64,000 bases of DNA from Streptomonospora salina (GTDB lineage: Bacteria > Actinomycetota > Actinomycetes > Streptosporangiales > Streptosporangiaceae): positions 124,001 to 188,000 of the forward strand of contig NZ_JACHLY010000002.1 of NCBI RefSeq assembly GCF_014204715.1, given 5' to 3'. The notes under the pieces are model-generated. The model was not told the DNA's origin, did no database searches, and saw only the letters and a list, made by a program, of their open reading frames with translations. Positions 1 through 8,632 of the stretch are shown here, piece by piece. A program made the position numbers and the translations under genes. Positions within the stretch are counted from its first letter, which is position 1, and each line of letters opens with the position of its first letter.

Positions 1-56
1 GCGCGGGTCGGGTGCGGGCGCCTCAGCCGGGTCGGCACCCGCAGAGTCGGTTTCAT
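1..56 (-). CDS. 5' end of a further tetronate-cassette gene (cut by window edge)
   Basis: An ATG at 56 overlaps the stop of the preceding acyltransferase gene as ATGA, the same coupling used throughout this operon. Only 18 codons (MKPTLRVPTRLRRPHPTR) lie in the window, too few to identify a fold. In the agglomerin and abyssomicin clusters the gene after the E2-type acyltransferase encodes the alpha/beta-hydrolase-like enzyme that eliminates acetate to form the exocyclic methylidene (Agg5/AbyA5). That identity is inferred here from position only. Confidence 0.4.
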   Translation of the reverse strand, partial: MKPTLRVPTRLRRPHPTR

Positions 57-823
57 ACCAGGTCACGACAGTCCTCCAGAGTGTGTGTGATATCGGCGAG
101 GACGTCGGCGGCTACCGCTCCGTCGATCACGCGGTGGTCGAAGGTGAGGCTCAGGCGCATGGTCGGCACGATCGCCACGGCGCCGTCCTCGGCGCGCGGC
201 AGGTCGCGGACGCGTCCCACACCCAGGGTCACCGCGGTGCCGCCGTAGGAGTGGAACCCGTCGACCGGGCGGTGGCCCAGGCTGGAGACGGCGAGTGTGC
301 CCATGAAGCGGGGCCGGGCTCGTAGCCGGGACAGCGCCAGGCGGAAACCGAGCGCGCCGAGGGCGAAGGGCGCGCGCATGAGCGCGCGCGCTGCCCCGGC
401 TTCGGGCAGGTCGGCGGCGTCGGTGTCGCGCAACCGGTCCACGGTCCGCTGAAGTTCGGGCAGCCGTTGGCTACCGACGTCGCGGACGGGGGCGGTGATC
501 ACCACGCGGGTGCCGTCCAGGCGTTTGTCCAGGGCGAGCTTGACGTCGACGGTGGGGTAGCGGGCGACGCGGGGGCGCAGCCGCCCGACGACGGCGGCGT
601 TGGCCTCGGGGTGGCGCGCCAGGGCGCGTGCTCCGGCGAGCATGACGTAGCTGACCACGGAGGTCCGGACCGGAGCTCTGTCGCGGTGGTCCAGCACGGC
701 GCGCATGTCGACCTCGGTGTCGATGTGGACGGGGCAGGCCTGGCGGGCGAACGACAGGAAGTGCAGGGTATGGCGCCGCTGCGGGTCGAGGGGCCCCACG
801 CGGGCCCGGGCGGGAAGCGCCAT
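53..823 (-). CDS. 2-oxoacid dehydrogenase E2-type acyltransferase, catalytic domain only (Agg4/AbyA4-like)
   Basis: A 256-residue protein made of the catalytic domain of dihydrolipoyl acyltransferases, without the lipoyl and E1/E3-binding domains of true E2 subunits. The C-terminal motif FDHRVIDGAVAADVL contains the catalytic His (about residue 230), Asp 234 and Gly 235. It lies directly after the FkbH/ACP pair, with its ATG at 823 two bases from the ACP stop. In agglomerin biosynthesis a protein of this kind (Agg4) acetylates the primary hydroxyl of the tetronate intermediate before elimination. The fold is clear from the motif; the acetyl-transfer role is inferred from operon order. Confidence 0.8.
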   Translation of the reverse strand: MALPARARVGPLDPQRRHTLHFLSFARQACPVHIDTEVDMRAVLDHRDRAPVRTSVVSYVMLAGARALARHPEANAAVVGRLRPRVARYPTVDVKLALDKRLDGTRVVITAPVRDVGSQRLPELQRTVDRLRDTDAADLPEAGAARALMRAPFALGALGFRLALSRLRARPRFMGTLAVSSLGHRPVDGFHSYGGTAVTLGVGRVRDLPRAEDGAVAIVPTMRLSLTFDHRVIDGAVAADVLADITHTLEDCRDLV

Positions 824-824
824 C

Positions 825-1064
825 TCAGGCGGCGCGGCCGTCGCCGGCCGCCAGGTCGAAGAAGTCGGCGAGGGTGCGGGCCTGCAGGGCAGCGGAGACG
901 TCGAGCGCCCGGCCGGTCTCGCGCTCCACCGCGGCGATGAGCCGTACCAGGTGGACCGAGTCCCAGCCGTCGAGGCGGTCGAACTCGACGTCGAGGTGCT
1001 CTGGCGCCAGGGCGAGCGCCAGTTCGGTGTCGATGAGCCGGAGCAGATCGTCGCGGGAGTTCAC
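825..1064 (-). CDS. Acyl carrier protein for the glyceryl unit (Agg2/AbyA3-like)
   Basis: A 79-residue stand-alone carrier protein. The phosphopantetheine site is the Ser in DGWDSVHLV (about residue 36). The GTG start at 1064 overlaps the stop of the FkbH-like gene as GTGA, so the two are translationally coupled. In tetronate clusters the FkbH-like enzyme loads a D-1,3-bisphosphoglycerate-derived glyceryl group onto this ACP, which then donates the C3 unit of the ring. The assignment rests on the DSV motif and strict cassette synteny. Confidence 0.85.
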   Translation of the reverse strand: MNSRDDLLRLIDTELALALAPEHLDVEFDRLDGWDSVHLVRLIAAVERETGRALDVSAALQARTLADFFDLAAGDGRAA

Positions 1065-3040
1065 GGTGCTGTGCCTTTCGCGAGGGACATGGTCAGCCGG
1101 ATGTGGTCGGGGTGGTCCGGCAGGGGATCCGGGGCGCCGCCGTCGGTTCCGCGCAGGCGGTGCAGGAAGGTCCGGGTGGCGGGAGCGCCGTCGGCGCTGT
1201 CCGGGGCGGCGAGGTCCTCCCGGGCGGTGAAGCCGTGGTCGGTGTAGAAAGACGCGAAGCGCCCGTTGCGGCCGCTGGGTCGGTAGCGTCCGGCGACCTC
1301 GGCGCATCCGTGTTCGCGGGCGTGAACGAGCAGATGCCGCAGGCATGCCGTTTCGATGCCGCGGTCGAACACCCGGCAGCTCAGCAGCATGTTGTCGACG
1401 GTGAGGCGTTCGCCCTCGACGCGGGCGAAGACGGCGCCGACCACACCGTGCTCGCCGAAGCGGTCGCGGGAGCGCACGGCCGCGACCAGTTGGGCGGGAT
1501 CGGCGATGCGGTCGCGGACTTCGGCGTCGCCGAGCCGCTCGGTGGTGAGGTTGAACTGGTTGGTGCGCTGGGTGAGCTGGGCCAGGCGCGGCACCGCTTC
1601 GTCGGCGGGGCGCACCAACTCGACCTGGACGCCGAGGTGGCGCAGGTAGTCGTCGGTGGATCCGGTCGACCGGCGCAGCTCCGCGCGGCGGGATTCGCTG
1701 CGGTAGCGTTCCCGGCGCGCTCGGTCGTCGTCGGTCGTCTCCAGAGTGCGGAACCAGGCTCCTTCCAGGAGCCGCCGCGGGTGCGTCGCCGGGTCGCCGC
1801 CGACGTCCACCACCTCGACGTCGGGTAGCAGGTCGCGCATCGCGCCGATCTCGGTGGCGGTGTCGTCGACGAACACGAAGGCGTCGCGGCCCAGGCCCAG
1901 CACGCGGGCGATCTCGGTGACGTTTTCGGGCTTGGGGCGGCGGTTGGCTGCTACGGCCACGAAGTCTTCGCGCCGCAGCACCATCTCGGGGTGCTCGGCC
2001 AGAACCTGTTCGACGGGCCCTGACTCGTTGCGACTGCACACGGTCAGCAGAACGCCCTGGGCGGAAATCTGGGCCAGGACCTGCTGAAACTCCTGGAAAG
2101 CGACGCCCCGCGACCCGCCGGCCGCTTCGATGCCTTCGGGGCCGTCCTCGCCGAGCACCCCGCCCCAGAGCGTTCCGTCCAGGTCCAGCGCGAGGGCCTT
2201 CTTGGCGCACCCGCTCAGCGCGCGCACGGTGGCGGCGACCTCACCCGCGTAGGCGGACAGGAACCCGGTTCCCAGGCGCACCTGGGCGTAGCAGGCGAGC
2301 CGGTCGTCGTGCAGCGGTCCGGTCTCGGCGAGGATGGGGTCGGTGTCGACGACGACGGTGGCGGGCCCTGCTTCGGCCAGGCGCAGCAGTTCGGTGTTGA
2401 ACTCGCGCCAGGCGATGCCGAGGCGGGTTCGGGAACGGATGTCGACGAGCTGGTCGGCCAGGCGCGCGGGCAACGGCAGCGTGTTCAGAACCAGCGTGGA
2501 GCCGGGGGCTTCGCGCTGGCGGGCCGCCAGGTCCCGGATGCGTCCGAGCAGGTCGCCGAGGGCGGCCTCGACGTCGGCGACACTCCAGGGCGCGGCCAGT
2601 TCTTCGGCTACGGCGTGAGCGTCGAGCAGCAGCAGGCGCAGCCGGGCGCTCGGGCCGGCCCCGTCGGGCGGTTGCGACCACGCCAGGCGGGAGTAGTCGC
2701 GGGTGTAGGGGATCGAGCGGGCCCGCATCGCCGTTCCGGAGCGGGCGAGGTGGGCGGCCAGCAGCGGCGGCAGCGCCGCCACGGTGCCGTTGGCGCACAC
2801 GTCGACGGACACGGCAGGGGTGTCGGGGTGGTGCTCGGCCACGTCGTCGGCGTCGATCCGGGCGAAGAGCTGGGCCACTCCGTCCAGCTCGCTCACGGGG
2901 ATGCGGCGCACCAGGTCGGTCGCGGTTGCGAACGAGCGCGCCAGGTCTCCTGCGCGGTGCAGCTCGCGCAGCCGCTCGGCGGGTCCGGCCGCGCTGGCGG
3001 TGTCGGCGGTTCCGATCGCGGTGTCGGCCACGGGGATCAC
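1061..3040 (-). CDS. FkbH-like HAD-superfamily glyceryl-ACP synthase
   Basis: About 659 residues starting at the GTG at 3040, which overlaps the FabH-like gene as GTGA; an in-frame GTG at 3031 is an alternative start. The HAD core begins near residue 280, with motif I ALDLDGTLWGGVLGEDG (Asp 286 and 288), then VCSRNES and a motif around FVDDTATE. The C-terminal third has a GNAT-like look (RTNQFNLTTERL). The long N-terminal part is usual for FkbH proteins of tetronate clusters (Agg1, AbyA2, RkE type). These convert 1,3-bisphosphoglycerate to glyceryl-S-ACP with loss of phosphate. The ACP partner lies immediately downstream. Confidence 0.88.
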   Translation of the reverse strand: MIPVADTAIGTADTASAAGPAERLRELHRAGDLARSFATATDLVRRIPVSELDGVAQLFARIDADDVAEHHPDTPAVSVDVCANGTVAALPPLLAAHLARSGTAMRARSIPYTRDYSRLAWSQPPDGAGPSARLRLLLLDAHAVAEELAAPWSVADVEAALGDLLGRIRDLAARQREAPGSTLVLNTLPLPARLADQLVDIRSRTRLGIAWREFNTELLRLAEAGPATVVVDTDPILAETGPLHDDRLACYAQVRLGTGFLSAYAGEVAATVRALSGCAKKALALDLDGTLWGGVLGEDGPEGIEAAGGSRGVAFQEFQQVLAQISAQGVLLTVCSRNESGPVEQVLAEHPEMVLRREDFVAVAANRRPKPENVTEIARVLGLGRDAFVFVDDTATEIGAMRDLLPDVEVVDVGGDPATHPRRLLEGAWFRTLETTDDDRARRERYRSESRRAELRRSTGSTDDYLRHLGVQVELVRPADEAVPRLAQLTQRTNQFNLTTERLGDAEVRDRIADPAQLVAAVRSRDRFGEHGVVGAVFARVEGERLTVDNMLLSCRVFDRGIETACLRHLLVHAREHGCAEVAGRYRPSGRNGRFASFYTDHGFTAREDLAAPDSADGAPATRTFLHRLRGTDGGAPDPLPDHPDHIRLTMSLAKGTAP

Positions 3041-4071
3041 TCCTCGCGTTCCAGCGCGAATCCGGCTTTGAGCCACTTGCTCGACTCCACCGCGATTCCC
3101 ACGACGGTGCCGACGGGCTCCTCCCGGCGCAGCATGTCGTCCAGTTGGAGGAAGGGCAGGGCGTTGGCGTTGTTTCCCGTCTGTGCGACGCAGCTGACCT
3201 CGCGTGCCGCAGGCAGGGCCAGGCGCCGGGTGATGCGGGGCGTCATGCTTCCCGACAGCTGCGGCGGCAGCAGGTGGCCGACGTCCTCGGCGCGCCAACC
3301 GGTGGAGTCCAGAAGCTGCCACAGGATCTCGGCGGCCATCTCGGGGACGCGCTCTTCGATGGCTTTGTAGTCCTCGGAGAACGCGGGCTCACCGGAGTCG
3401 CGGTCGGCCTGGCCGAACCAGCGCACCGTCTGGCCGGGCGGTTTGCCCGCCCCGGTGAACCGGTTGAGGATCGCGCGCATCCGCAGGTCGCCCGGTCGGG
3501 GGGCGGAGGTGAGCACTGCAGCGCCGGCGCCGTCGCCGAAGAGCATGTAGTTGACCAGTTCCGAGGAGCCGATCTCGCCGGGGGAACGGCCGGTGACGCA
3601 GTGCTTGACGCAGGTGTCGGCTCCGATCACCAGGCCGTTGGTGTGTTCGGGCAGCGTCAGCAGGCGCTCGGCCAGGCTCAGCGCCTGGACGGCTCCCGCA
3701 CAGCCCGACTGGACCTGGTAGGTGGGGATGTGCTCGGCCGCGAGGCGGTCGGCGACGTGGTTGACGGTGGCGGGCATGAGCTCGTCGGGCGTGGCGGTGC
3801 CCATCACGATGAAGTCCAGGTCGCCGGGGTCGGTATCGGCCGCCTGCAGTGCCTCCATCGCCGCGTCTGCAGCCATCTCGGCCAGGCTCTGAAACACCTC
3901 GCCGGTGGTGAGGTCCATGGCGAGGTAGCGCTGCTCGGTGCCGACGAACCGGGAGATCCACTCCGGAGCGACGCCGAGGAACTCCCCCAGCGCGGTGTTG
4001 TCGATCGGTTTCCCCGGAAGCGAGGACCCGGTGCCGGCGATCGCGGCGGCGTGTGGAGTCGCGTCAGCCAT
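3037..4071 (-). CDS. FabH-like ketosynthase III, putative tetronate-ring-forming enzyme (Agg3/AbyA1-like)
   Basis: A 344-residue KAS III homologue with ATG at 4071. The nucleophile is Cys 124 in QSGCAGAVQA, and the asparagine loop is TGNNANALPF (Asn about 300). Where typical FabH has PHQ with the catalytic His, this protein reads LLPPQLS, so the His position holds Pro (about residue 270). In RK-682 and agglomerin biosynthesis the FabH-like protein joins a beta-ketoacyl-ACP to glyceryl-ACP, forming the C-C and C-O bonds of the ring and releasing the chain. Its place as first gene of the KASIII-FkbH-ACP-E2 block supports that role. The PKS gene ends 152 bases upstream. Confidence 0.85.
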   Translation of the reverse strand: MADATPHAAAIAGTGSSLPGKPIDNTALGEFLGVAPEWISRFVGTEQRYLAMDLTTGEVFQSLAEMAADAAMEALQAADTDPGDLDFIVMGTATPDELMPATVNHVADRLAAEHIPTYQVQSGCAGAVQALSLAERLLTLPEHTNGLVIGADTCVKHCVTGRSPGEIGSSELVNYMLFGDGAGAAVLTSAPRPGDLRMRAILNRFTGAGKPPGQTVRWFGQADRDSGEPAFSEDYKAIEERVPEMAAEILWQLLDSTGWRAEDVGHLLPPQLSGSMTPRITRRLALPAAREVSCVAQTGNNANALPFLQLDDMLRREEPVGTVVGIAVESSKWLKAGFALEREE

Positions 4072-4223
4072 GTCTCGGTTCTCCAATGGTCGAGGGTGCT
4101 GAAATCCGGGCGCAGGAGCAGGCCGCGGAGTTCGGCCGCGGTCGGGGTGCGTGCTGCGACGGTGCCGCCCGGGCGGCTGCGGCCGCCGGGGTTGCGGTTT
4201 TGGCCGGGCGGGTCGTGGCCACC

Positions 4224-7200
4224 TCAGTCCCCCGCGCCGGTTCGGGGGCCGTCGAGACGGCCCTGCATGTACTCCGACAGCGTGCGCAGGCTGGCCGCGT
4301 TGGCCAGGATGTCCTCCACCGGCAGCGGACTCAGGTGCGGCCAGCGCCGCTCGACCTCGCCGAGTACGCGGGCCAGCACGATGGAGTCGAATCCCAGGTC
4401 TTCGAAGAGCAGGGCGTCCGGGTCGATGCCGTCGGCGGCGTAGCCGCCCGCGTCGGCCATCAGCTCGGCGATTTCGGCGTCCCGCGGTGCCGGTCCCGCG
4501 TGAGCACCGGTTTCGGGGACGCTCGGCGTGGCGGGCGGGGACGGCTCCGCCGGTCCGGGGCCGGTCCGGCGCGGCGCGGTTGCGGTCGACTGCACGGGCC
4601 CGTCGAACGCGGGGCGGTAGTCGTCGGCGACGGGGAAGCGGCGGTCGGTGGCGAACGCGTAGGGGAGCAGCCGCACCGTCCGGCGCTCGCGCGGCGGGGC
4701 GAGCTCCTCGGGGGCGACGGCGGCGCCGTCGGTGTAGAGGGCGGCCACGACCTCGGCGAACTCGGTGCCGTCGCTGCCCGGTCCCGGACACGGGCTGAGC
4801 GGTGCGGCTTCCAGGCCCGGCCGGATCCGTCGAAACAGGCCCGTCAGAACCGGTCGGGGGCCCGCCTCCACCAGGTGTGTGGGATCGGTTTCCAGCGCCG
4901 CCTCGGCTGCGTCGGCGAAGCGCACGGTGCTGCGGATCTGGTCGCGCCAGTAGGCGCCGTCGAGTTTGTCCTCGTCCAGGCGGCGTCCCAGCAGGGTGGA
5001 GTAGATCGGAATACTCGGCCGTGCGGGGACGACCTCGTCGGCGATGCGGCCGAACTCCTCCAGCACCGGGTCCGTGTGCGCGGAATGGAAGGCGTGGGAG
5101 ACCTCCAGCCACCGGTGTCCGATTCCCGCCGCGGCCAGGTCTGCGGCGTGACCGCGCAGGGCTTCGGGGTCGCCGGAGAGGACGCCGGAGCGAGGGGTGT
5201 TGACCGCGGCGACGTCGACGTGCGCGTCGTTCTCGGCGATACCGTCCAGTACGTCGGGCCCGGCGGAGACGTTGAGCATGGCGCCGCCGGGCAGGGAGCC
5301 GATGAGGCGCGCGCGGGCGGCGACGAGGCGGCACGCGTCGGGCAGGCTCAGCGCCTCGGCCACGCAGGCGGCGGCGTATTCGCCGATGCTGTGGCCGATC
5401 AGCCAGGCCGGTCGCATGCCGGTGCGCACGAGGGCGGCGGCCATGGCGTATTCGACGGCGAACAGCGCGGGCTGGGTGAGGGTGGTGTGGTGTACGTCGT
5501 CGCCGCCGTCAGCCAGCGCGGCCCGTACGGATCGGCCCAGGTGGGGGTGCAGGTGCGCGTCCGCCTCGTCGAGGGCCTCCCGGTAGGGCGGGCACGTTTC
5601 GTAGAGGCGGTGCGCCATACCCGGGTACTGCGCGCCTTGGCCGGAGAACAGCATTCCCACCCGGGGACCGCGGGCCGAGCGCCGCCCCGTGGGCCGCTCC
5701 CCGTTCGCGGCAGCGCGCAGGGACGCGGAAAGGCGGTGGCGGTCGGGAGCCGCGGCGGCGAATCGGTGGCGCAGGCCGGCCTTGACGCGGTTGCTGGTCC
5801 ACGCGAGTCGGGCGGGCCGCTCGCCGCTGCGCTGGACCCAGTCGGCCATTTCGCCCAGGTTGCGGCGCAGCCCTTCGGCCGAGTCGGCCGACACGGTGAA
5901 CACGCCCACAGCCCGATCCGCGCCGGGGGCGGGGCGGCTGCCGCGGCGGCGGGTCGCGGGGGCGGATTGCAGGAGGGCATGGGCGTTGGTACCGCCCAGA
6001 CCGAAGCTGCTGACCGCGGCGACGGTGTCGCCCGCGAGCCGCTGGGGGGCACGCAGCAACCGCAGTCCCGCGGCTTCCAAGTTCAGTTCCGGGTTCTGCG
6101 ATTCGGCGTAGCGGCTGGGCGGTACGACCCGGCGTCTCAGGGCCAGTGCCGCCTTGGCGACTCCGGCAAGACCCGCCGCGCCTTCGCAATGGCCGACGTT
6201 GCCCTTGACCGAGCCGAACGCGCAAGGGCTCGTGCGGCCGCCGTAGTGGGCGCCCAGCGCGCGCACCTCGATCATGTCGCCGAGCAGGGTTCCCGTGCCG
6301 TGGCCTTCGATGAAGCCGACCTCGTGCGGGTCGACGCCGGCGCGGCGGTACGTTTCGGCCAGGACCCGCTCCTGAGCCCACCGGTTGGGTGCCGTCAGCC
6401 CGTTGCTTCGGCCGTCGTGGTTGACCGCGCTGCCCCGCACGACCGCATAGATCGGCGCGTCCTCGGCCAGGGCGTCGGAGAGCCGGCGCAGCACGAGCAC
6501 GGCCACTCCTTCGGAGCGGCCGATGCCGTCGGCGTCGGCGCTGAAGGGTTTGCACCGCCCGTCCGGGGCGGAGAGGCCGGCTTGGGCGTAGAACAGGTGG
6601 GAGGTCGGCACCAGGATGATGTTCACGCCGGCGGCGACGGCCGTGTCGCATTCCCCCAGCCGCAGTGCGCCGCAGGCGGTGTGCAGCGCGACCAGTGAGG
6701 ACGAGCACGCGGTGTCGACGGCTTGGCTGGGTCCGGTGAAGTCGAACTGGTAGGAGAGGCGGTTGGCGGTCATGTAGTAGCCGTTGCCCGAGGCGGCCTG
6801 GGCGGTGATGTTGGGGTAGTCGGTCAGGTGCAGCTGGGCCCACTCGTTGCCCATCACTCCGACGTAGACGCCGGTGCGCGAGCCGGCCATCGCCCCCGGG
6901 TCGCGCCCGCTGTCTTCCAGGGCGCACCACGTGCTCTGCAGCAGCCGGCGCTGCTGCGGGTCGAGCTGTGCGGCTTCGGCGGGCGAAACGCCGAAGAAGG
7001 CGTTGTCGAAGGAGGAGATGTCGGCGAGGAACCCGCCTTCGGAGGTGTTCATCCGGGCCGCGTCGCCGCGCTCGCGGGTGAACTCCTCGGCCGGCCACCG
7101 ATCGGGCGGGACGGGGCCGATGCCGTCGCCCGAGGACATCAGCAGGTCGAAGAAGGCGTCCTTGCCTTCGGCTCCGGGAAAGCGGACGTCCATGCCCACG

Positions 7201-7226
7201 AGGGCGATCGGCTCCGGGGCGCTCAT
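4224..7226 (-). CDS. Single-module type I polyketide synthase, KS-AT-ACP
   Basis: A 1000-residue protein. The KS (about residues 5-430) has the active site DTACSSS (Cys 174) and histidines in EGHGTGT (309) and GNVGHCEG (346). The AT (about 520-830) has GQGAQYPGM, GHSIGEYAA (Ser 613) and HAFHS near 711, a malonyl-type signature. The C-terminal ACP has LGFDSIVLA (Ser about 948). There is no KR, DH, ER or TE, so a single pass would yield an unreduced beta-ketoacyl-ACP without hydrolytic release. That is the substrate a tetronate-forming FabH needs. The ATG at 7226 overlaps the upstream ACP stop (ATGA). Iterative use cannot be excluded. Confidence 0.92.
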   Translation of the reverse strand: MSAPEPIALVGMDVRFPGAEGKDAFFDLLMSSGDGIGPVPPDRWPAEEFTRERGDAARMNTSEGGFLADISSFDNAFFGVSPAEAAQLDPQQRRLLQSTWCALEDSGRDPGAMAGSRTGVYVGVMGNEWAQLHLTDYPNITAQAASGNGYYMTANRLSYQFDFTGPSQAVDTACSSSLVALHTACGALRLGECDTAVAAGVNIILVPTSHLFYAQAGLSAPDGRCKPFSADADGIGRSEGVAVLVLRRLSDALAEDAPIYAVVRGSAVNHDGRSNGLTAPNRWAQERVLAETYRRAGVDPHEVGFIEGHGTGTLLGDMIEVRALGAHYGGRTSPCAFGSVKGNVGHCEGAAGLAGVAKAALALRRRVVPPSRYAESQNPELNLEAAGLRLLRAPQRLAGDTVAAVSSFGLGGTNAHALLQSAPATRRRGSRPAPGADRAVGVFTVSADSAEGLRRNLGEMADWVQRSGERPARLAWTSNRVKAGLRHRFAAAAPDRHRLSASLRAAANGERPTGRRSARGPRVGMLFSGQGAQYPGMAHRLYETCPPYREALDEADAHLHPHLGRSVRAALADGGDDVHHTTLTQPALFAVEYAMAAALVRTGMRPAWLIGHSIGEYAAACVAEALSLPDACRLVAARARLIGSLPGGAMLNVSAGPDVLDGIAENDAHVDVAAVNTPRSGVLSGDPEALRGHAADLAAAGIGHRWLEVSHAFHSAHTDPVLEEFGRIADEVVPARPSIPIYSTLLGRRLDEDKLDGAYWRDQIRSTVRFADAAEAALETDPTHLVEAGPRPVLTGLFRRIRPGLEAAPLSPCPGPGSDGTEFAEVVAALYTDGAAVAPEELAPPRERRTVRLLPYAFATDRRFPVADDYRPAFDGPVQSTATAPRRTGPGPAEPSPPATPSVPETGAHAGPAPRDAEIAELMADAGGYAADGIDPDALLFEDLGFDSIVLARVLGEVERRWPHLSPLPVEDILANAASLRTLSEYMQGRLDGPRTGAGD

Positions 7227-7504
7227 CGGGCGTCCTCGGCCGGGGTGTCCAAGCACGCGTGCAGGTAGCCGGCAATGGCGCGCGCGGTCGGGTAGTCCCA
7301 GGCCAGGGTCGGGTCGACTTCGAGGTCGTAGACGTCCTCGATGTCGCCGACGAGGGTGACCGCGTAGACGGAGTCCATGCCCAGCTCGGCCAGGGGCGTT
7401 TCCGGGGCGATGTCGTCCTCGGTGCATCGGAGGTAGAACGCGAGGCGGCCTAGGAGCCACAACTCGATATCGGATATCTCGGGTACGCCCGAGTCAGCGG
7501 TCAT
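7223..7504 (-). CDS. Acyl carrier protein for the starter acyl chain
   Basis: A 93-residue ACP with LGMDSVYAVTLVGDI (Ser about 45). It overlaps the PKS start by 4 bases and follows the two dehydrogenase-like genes. In ramoplanin and enduracidin-type pathways a free ACP receives the acyl-adenylate from the fatty acyl-AMP ligase and carries it during dehydrogenation. The same role is inferred here, with the acyl chain then passed to the KS of the next gene product. Confidence 0.85.
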   Translation of the reverse strand: MTADSGVPEISDIELWLLGRLAFYLRCTEDDIAPETPLAELGMDSVYAVTLVGDIEDVYDLEVDPTLAWDYPTARAIAGYLHACLDTPAEDAR

Positions 7505-7543
7505 GATCCGGTTTCCTTCCTCGGCTTCGGGTCGCAGGTCTCA

Positions 7544-8632
7544 TCACAGCAGCGCGCCGCGCTCGGCGGTGAAGCTCCGGGCGCGGGTGAATCGATCGAC
7601 GAGCTCGGCGAAGAGCGCATCGCGCCGCTCCTCGGGAACGCCCGCCGCTACGGCGGTGTCGGATGCGGCGGCGGCACAGCCCTGTGCCAGCAGCTCGGCG
7701 CGGGCGCGCACGTCCCGGTCGGCCTGAGGGTCGCCGACCCACAGGGGGGCGTCGCCGGAGTCGTGCCGACGGTGCAAGAGAGCCCGACCGAACGCGGTGC
7801 CGCGCGCGGGGTCCAGGTCGGGGAGCTCGGTGTAGACGCGCGCGAAGGAGGCGTGGCGGCCCTCGGTGAGGTAGGAGCGCGCGCCCAGGACCACGCCGAG
7901 GTCCTCCACCACCGGCCACAGCGCGGTCGATGCCGCCGCCTGCGCGGCGTCGGCCAGGGCCGCCGCCTCGGCGCCGGGGGCACCGCCGGCCTGTTCGGTG
8001 CGGGCGCGTGCCGCCGCGCGGACCAGGGCGTCGGCGCGCAGCAGGCGGCCGAAGGCGTCGGCGAGGGTGGCGCGCGCGTGCGGCAGGTCGGTGACCGTGC
8101 CCTGGTAGAGGCGGCGGTCGAGCGCGAAGTCCAGGGTCAGGCGCAGGGCGGTGTCCACGGCGGCCAGGGTCATTCCGGCGCGCAGCAGCCCGGCGGCTCC
8201 CCCCGGAGGGTCGGGGGGAGCCGCCACCCGCGGAGGCCGGGCGGTGCGCAGGGTCCGCACCGCCTGCTCGCGACGCTCGCGGGGCGCGGTTTCGTCCCAC
8301 AGCACGGGGGCCAGCGCCAGCGCGGTTCCGGCGAACGCGCGGCCGGTGGCGGGGTCGCGGCGGTAGACGGGCCGCAGTTGCGTGATCAGCTCCTCCACCC
8401 CGTCGAATTCGCCGCCCAACACGCGGGGGGCGAACAGGGCGACGCGCTCGTCGGGGGTGAGCACGCCGTCCCAGCCCGGTGGCGGTGCGCCGGGCTCGGC
8501 GGAGGCGAGTGCGGCACGGCTCAACGGATGGTCCGGATCGCCCGGCGGGCCCAGCATGAGCTCCAGGCGCGGCGGTCCGGCTCCCGCGTCGGCAGCGGGC
8601 ACGGCGTGCGGATCGGTCGTCGGTGCGTTCAC
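7544..8632 (-). CDS. Acyl-CoA dehydrogenase-like protein, short divergent subunit
   Basis: A 362-residue protein starting at GTG 8632, coupled as GTGA to the longer dehydrogenase gene. Resemblance to acyl-CoA dehydrogenases is mostly in the C-terminal helical domain (RRLYQGTVTDLPHARATLAD, equivalent to the R-x-x-x-G...LAD helix). The N-terminal part is Pro/Ala-rich, and no IYEGT-type catalytic glutamate can be placed. It may be the non-catalytic partner in a heteromeric dehydrogenase, as in actinobacterial FadE pairs. This is inference from gene pairing and degeneracy. Substrate is presumably the acyl chain on the adjacent ACP. Confidence 0.65.
   Translation of the reverse strand: MNAPTTDPHAVPAADAGAGPPRLELMLGPPGDPDHPLSRAALASAEPGAPPPGWDGVLTPDERVALFAPRVLGGEFDGVEELITQLRPVYRRDPATGRAFAGTALALAPVLWDETAPRERREQAVRTLRTARPPRVAAPPDPPGGAAGLLRAGMTLAAVDTALRLTLDFALDRRLYQGTVTDLPHARATLADAFGRLLRADALVRAAARARTEQAGGAPGAEAAALADAAQAAASTALWPVVEDLGVVLGARSYLTEGRHASFARVYTELPDLDPARGTAFGRALLHRRHDSGDAPLWVGDPQADRDVRARAELLAQGCAAAASDTAVAAGVPEERRDALFAELVDRFTRARSFTAERGALL

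Noticed and set aside
4053-6698. Very long plus-strand reading frame opposite the PKS gene
   Set aside because: Gly/Arg/Val-rich antisense shadow of a clear KS-AT-ACP gene; no family motif.
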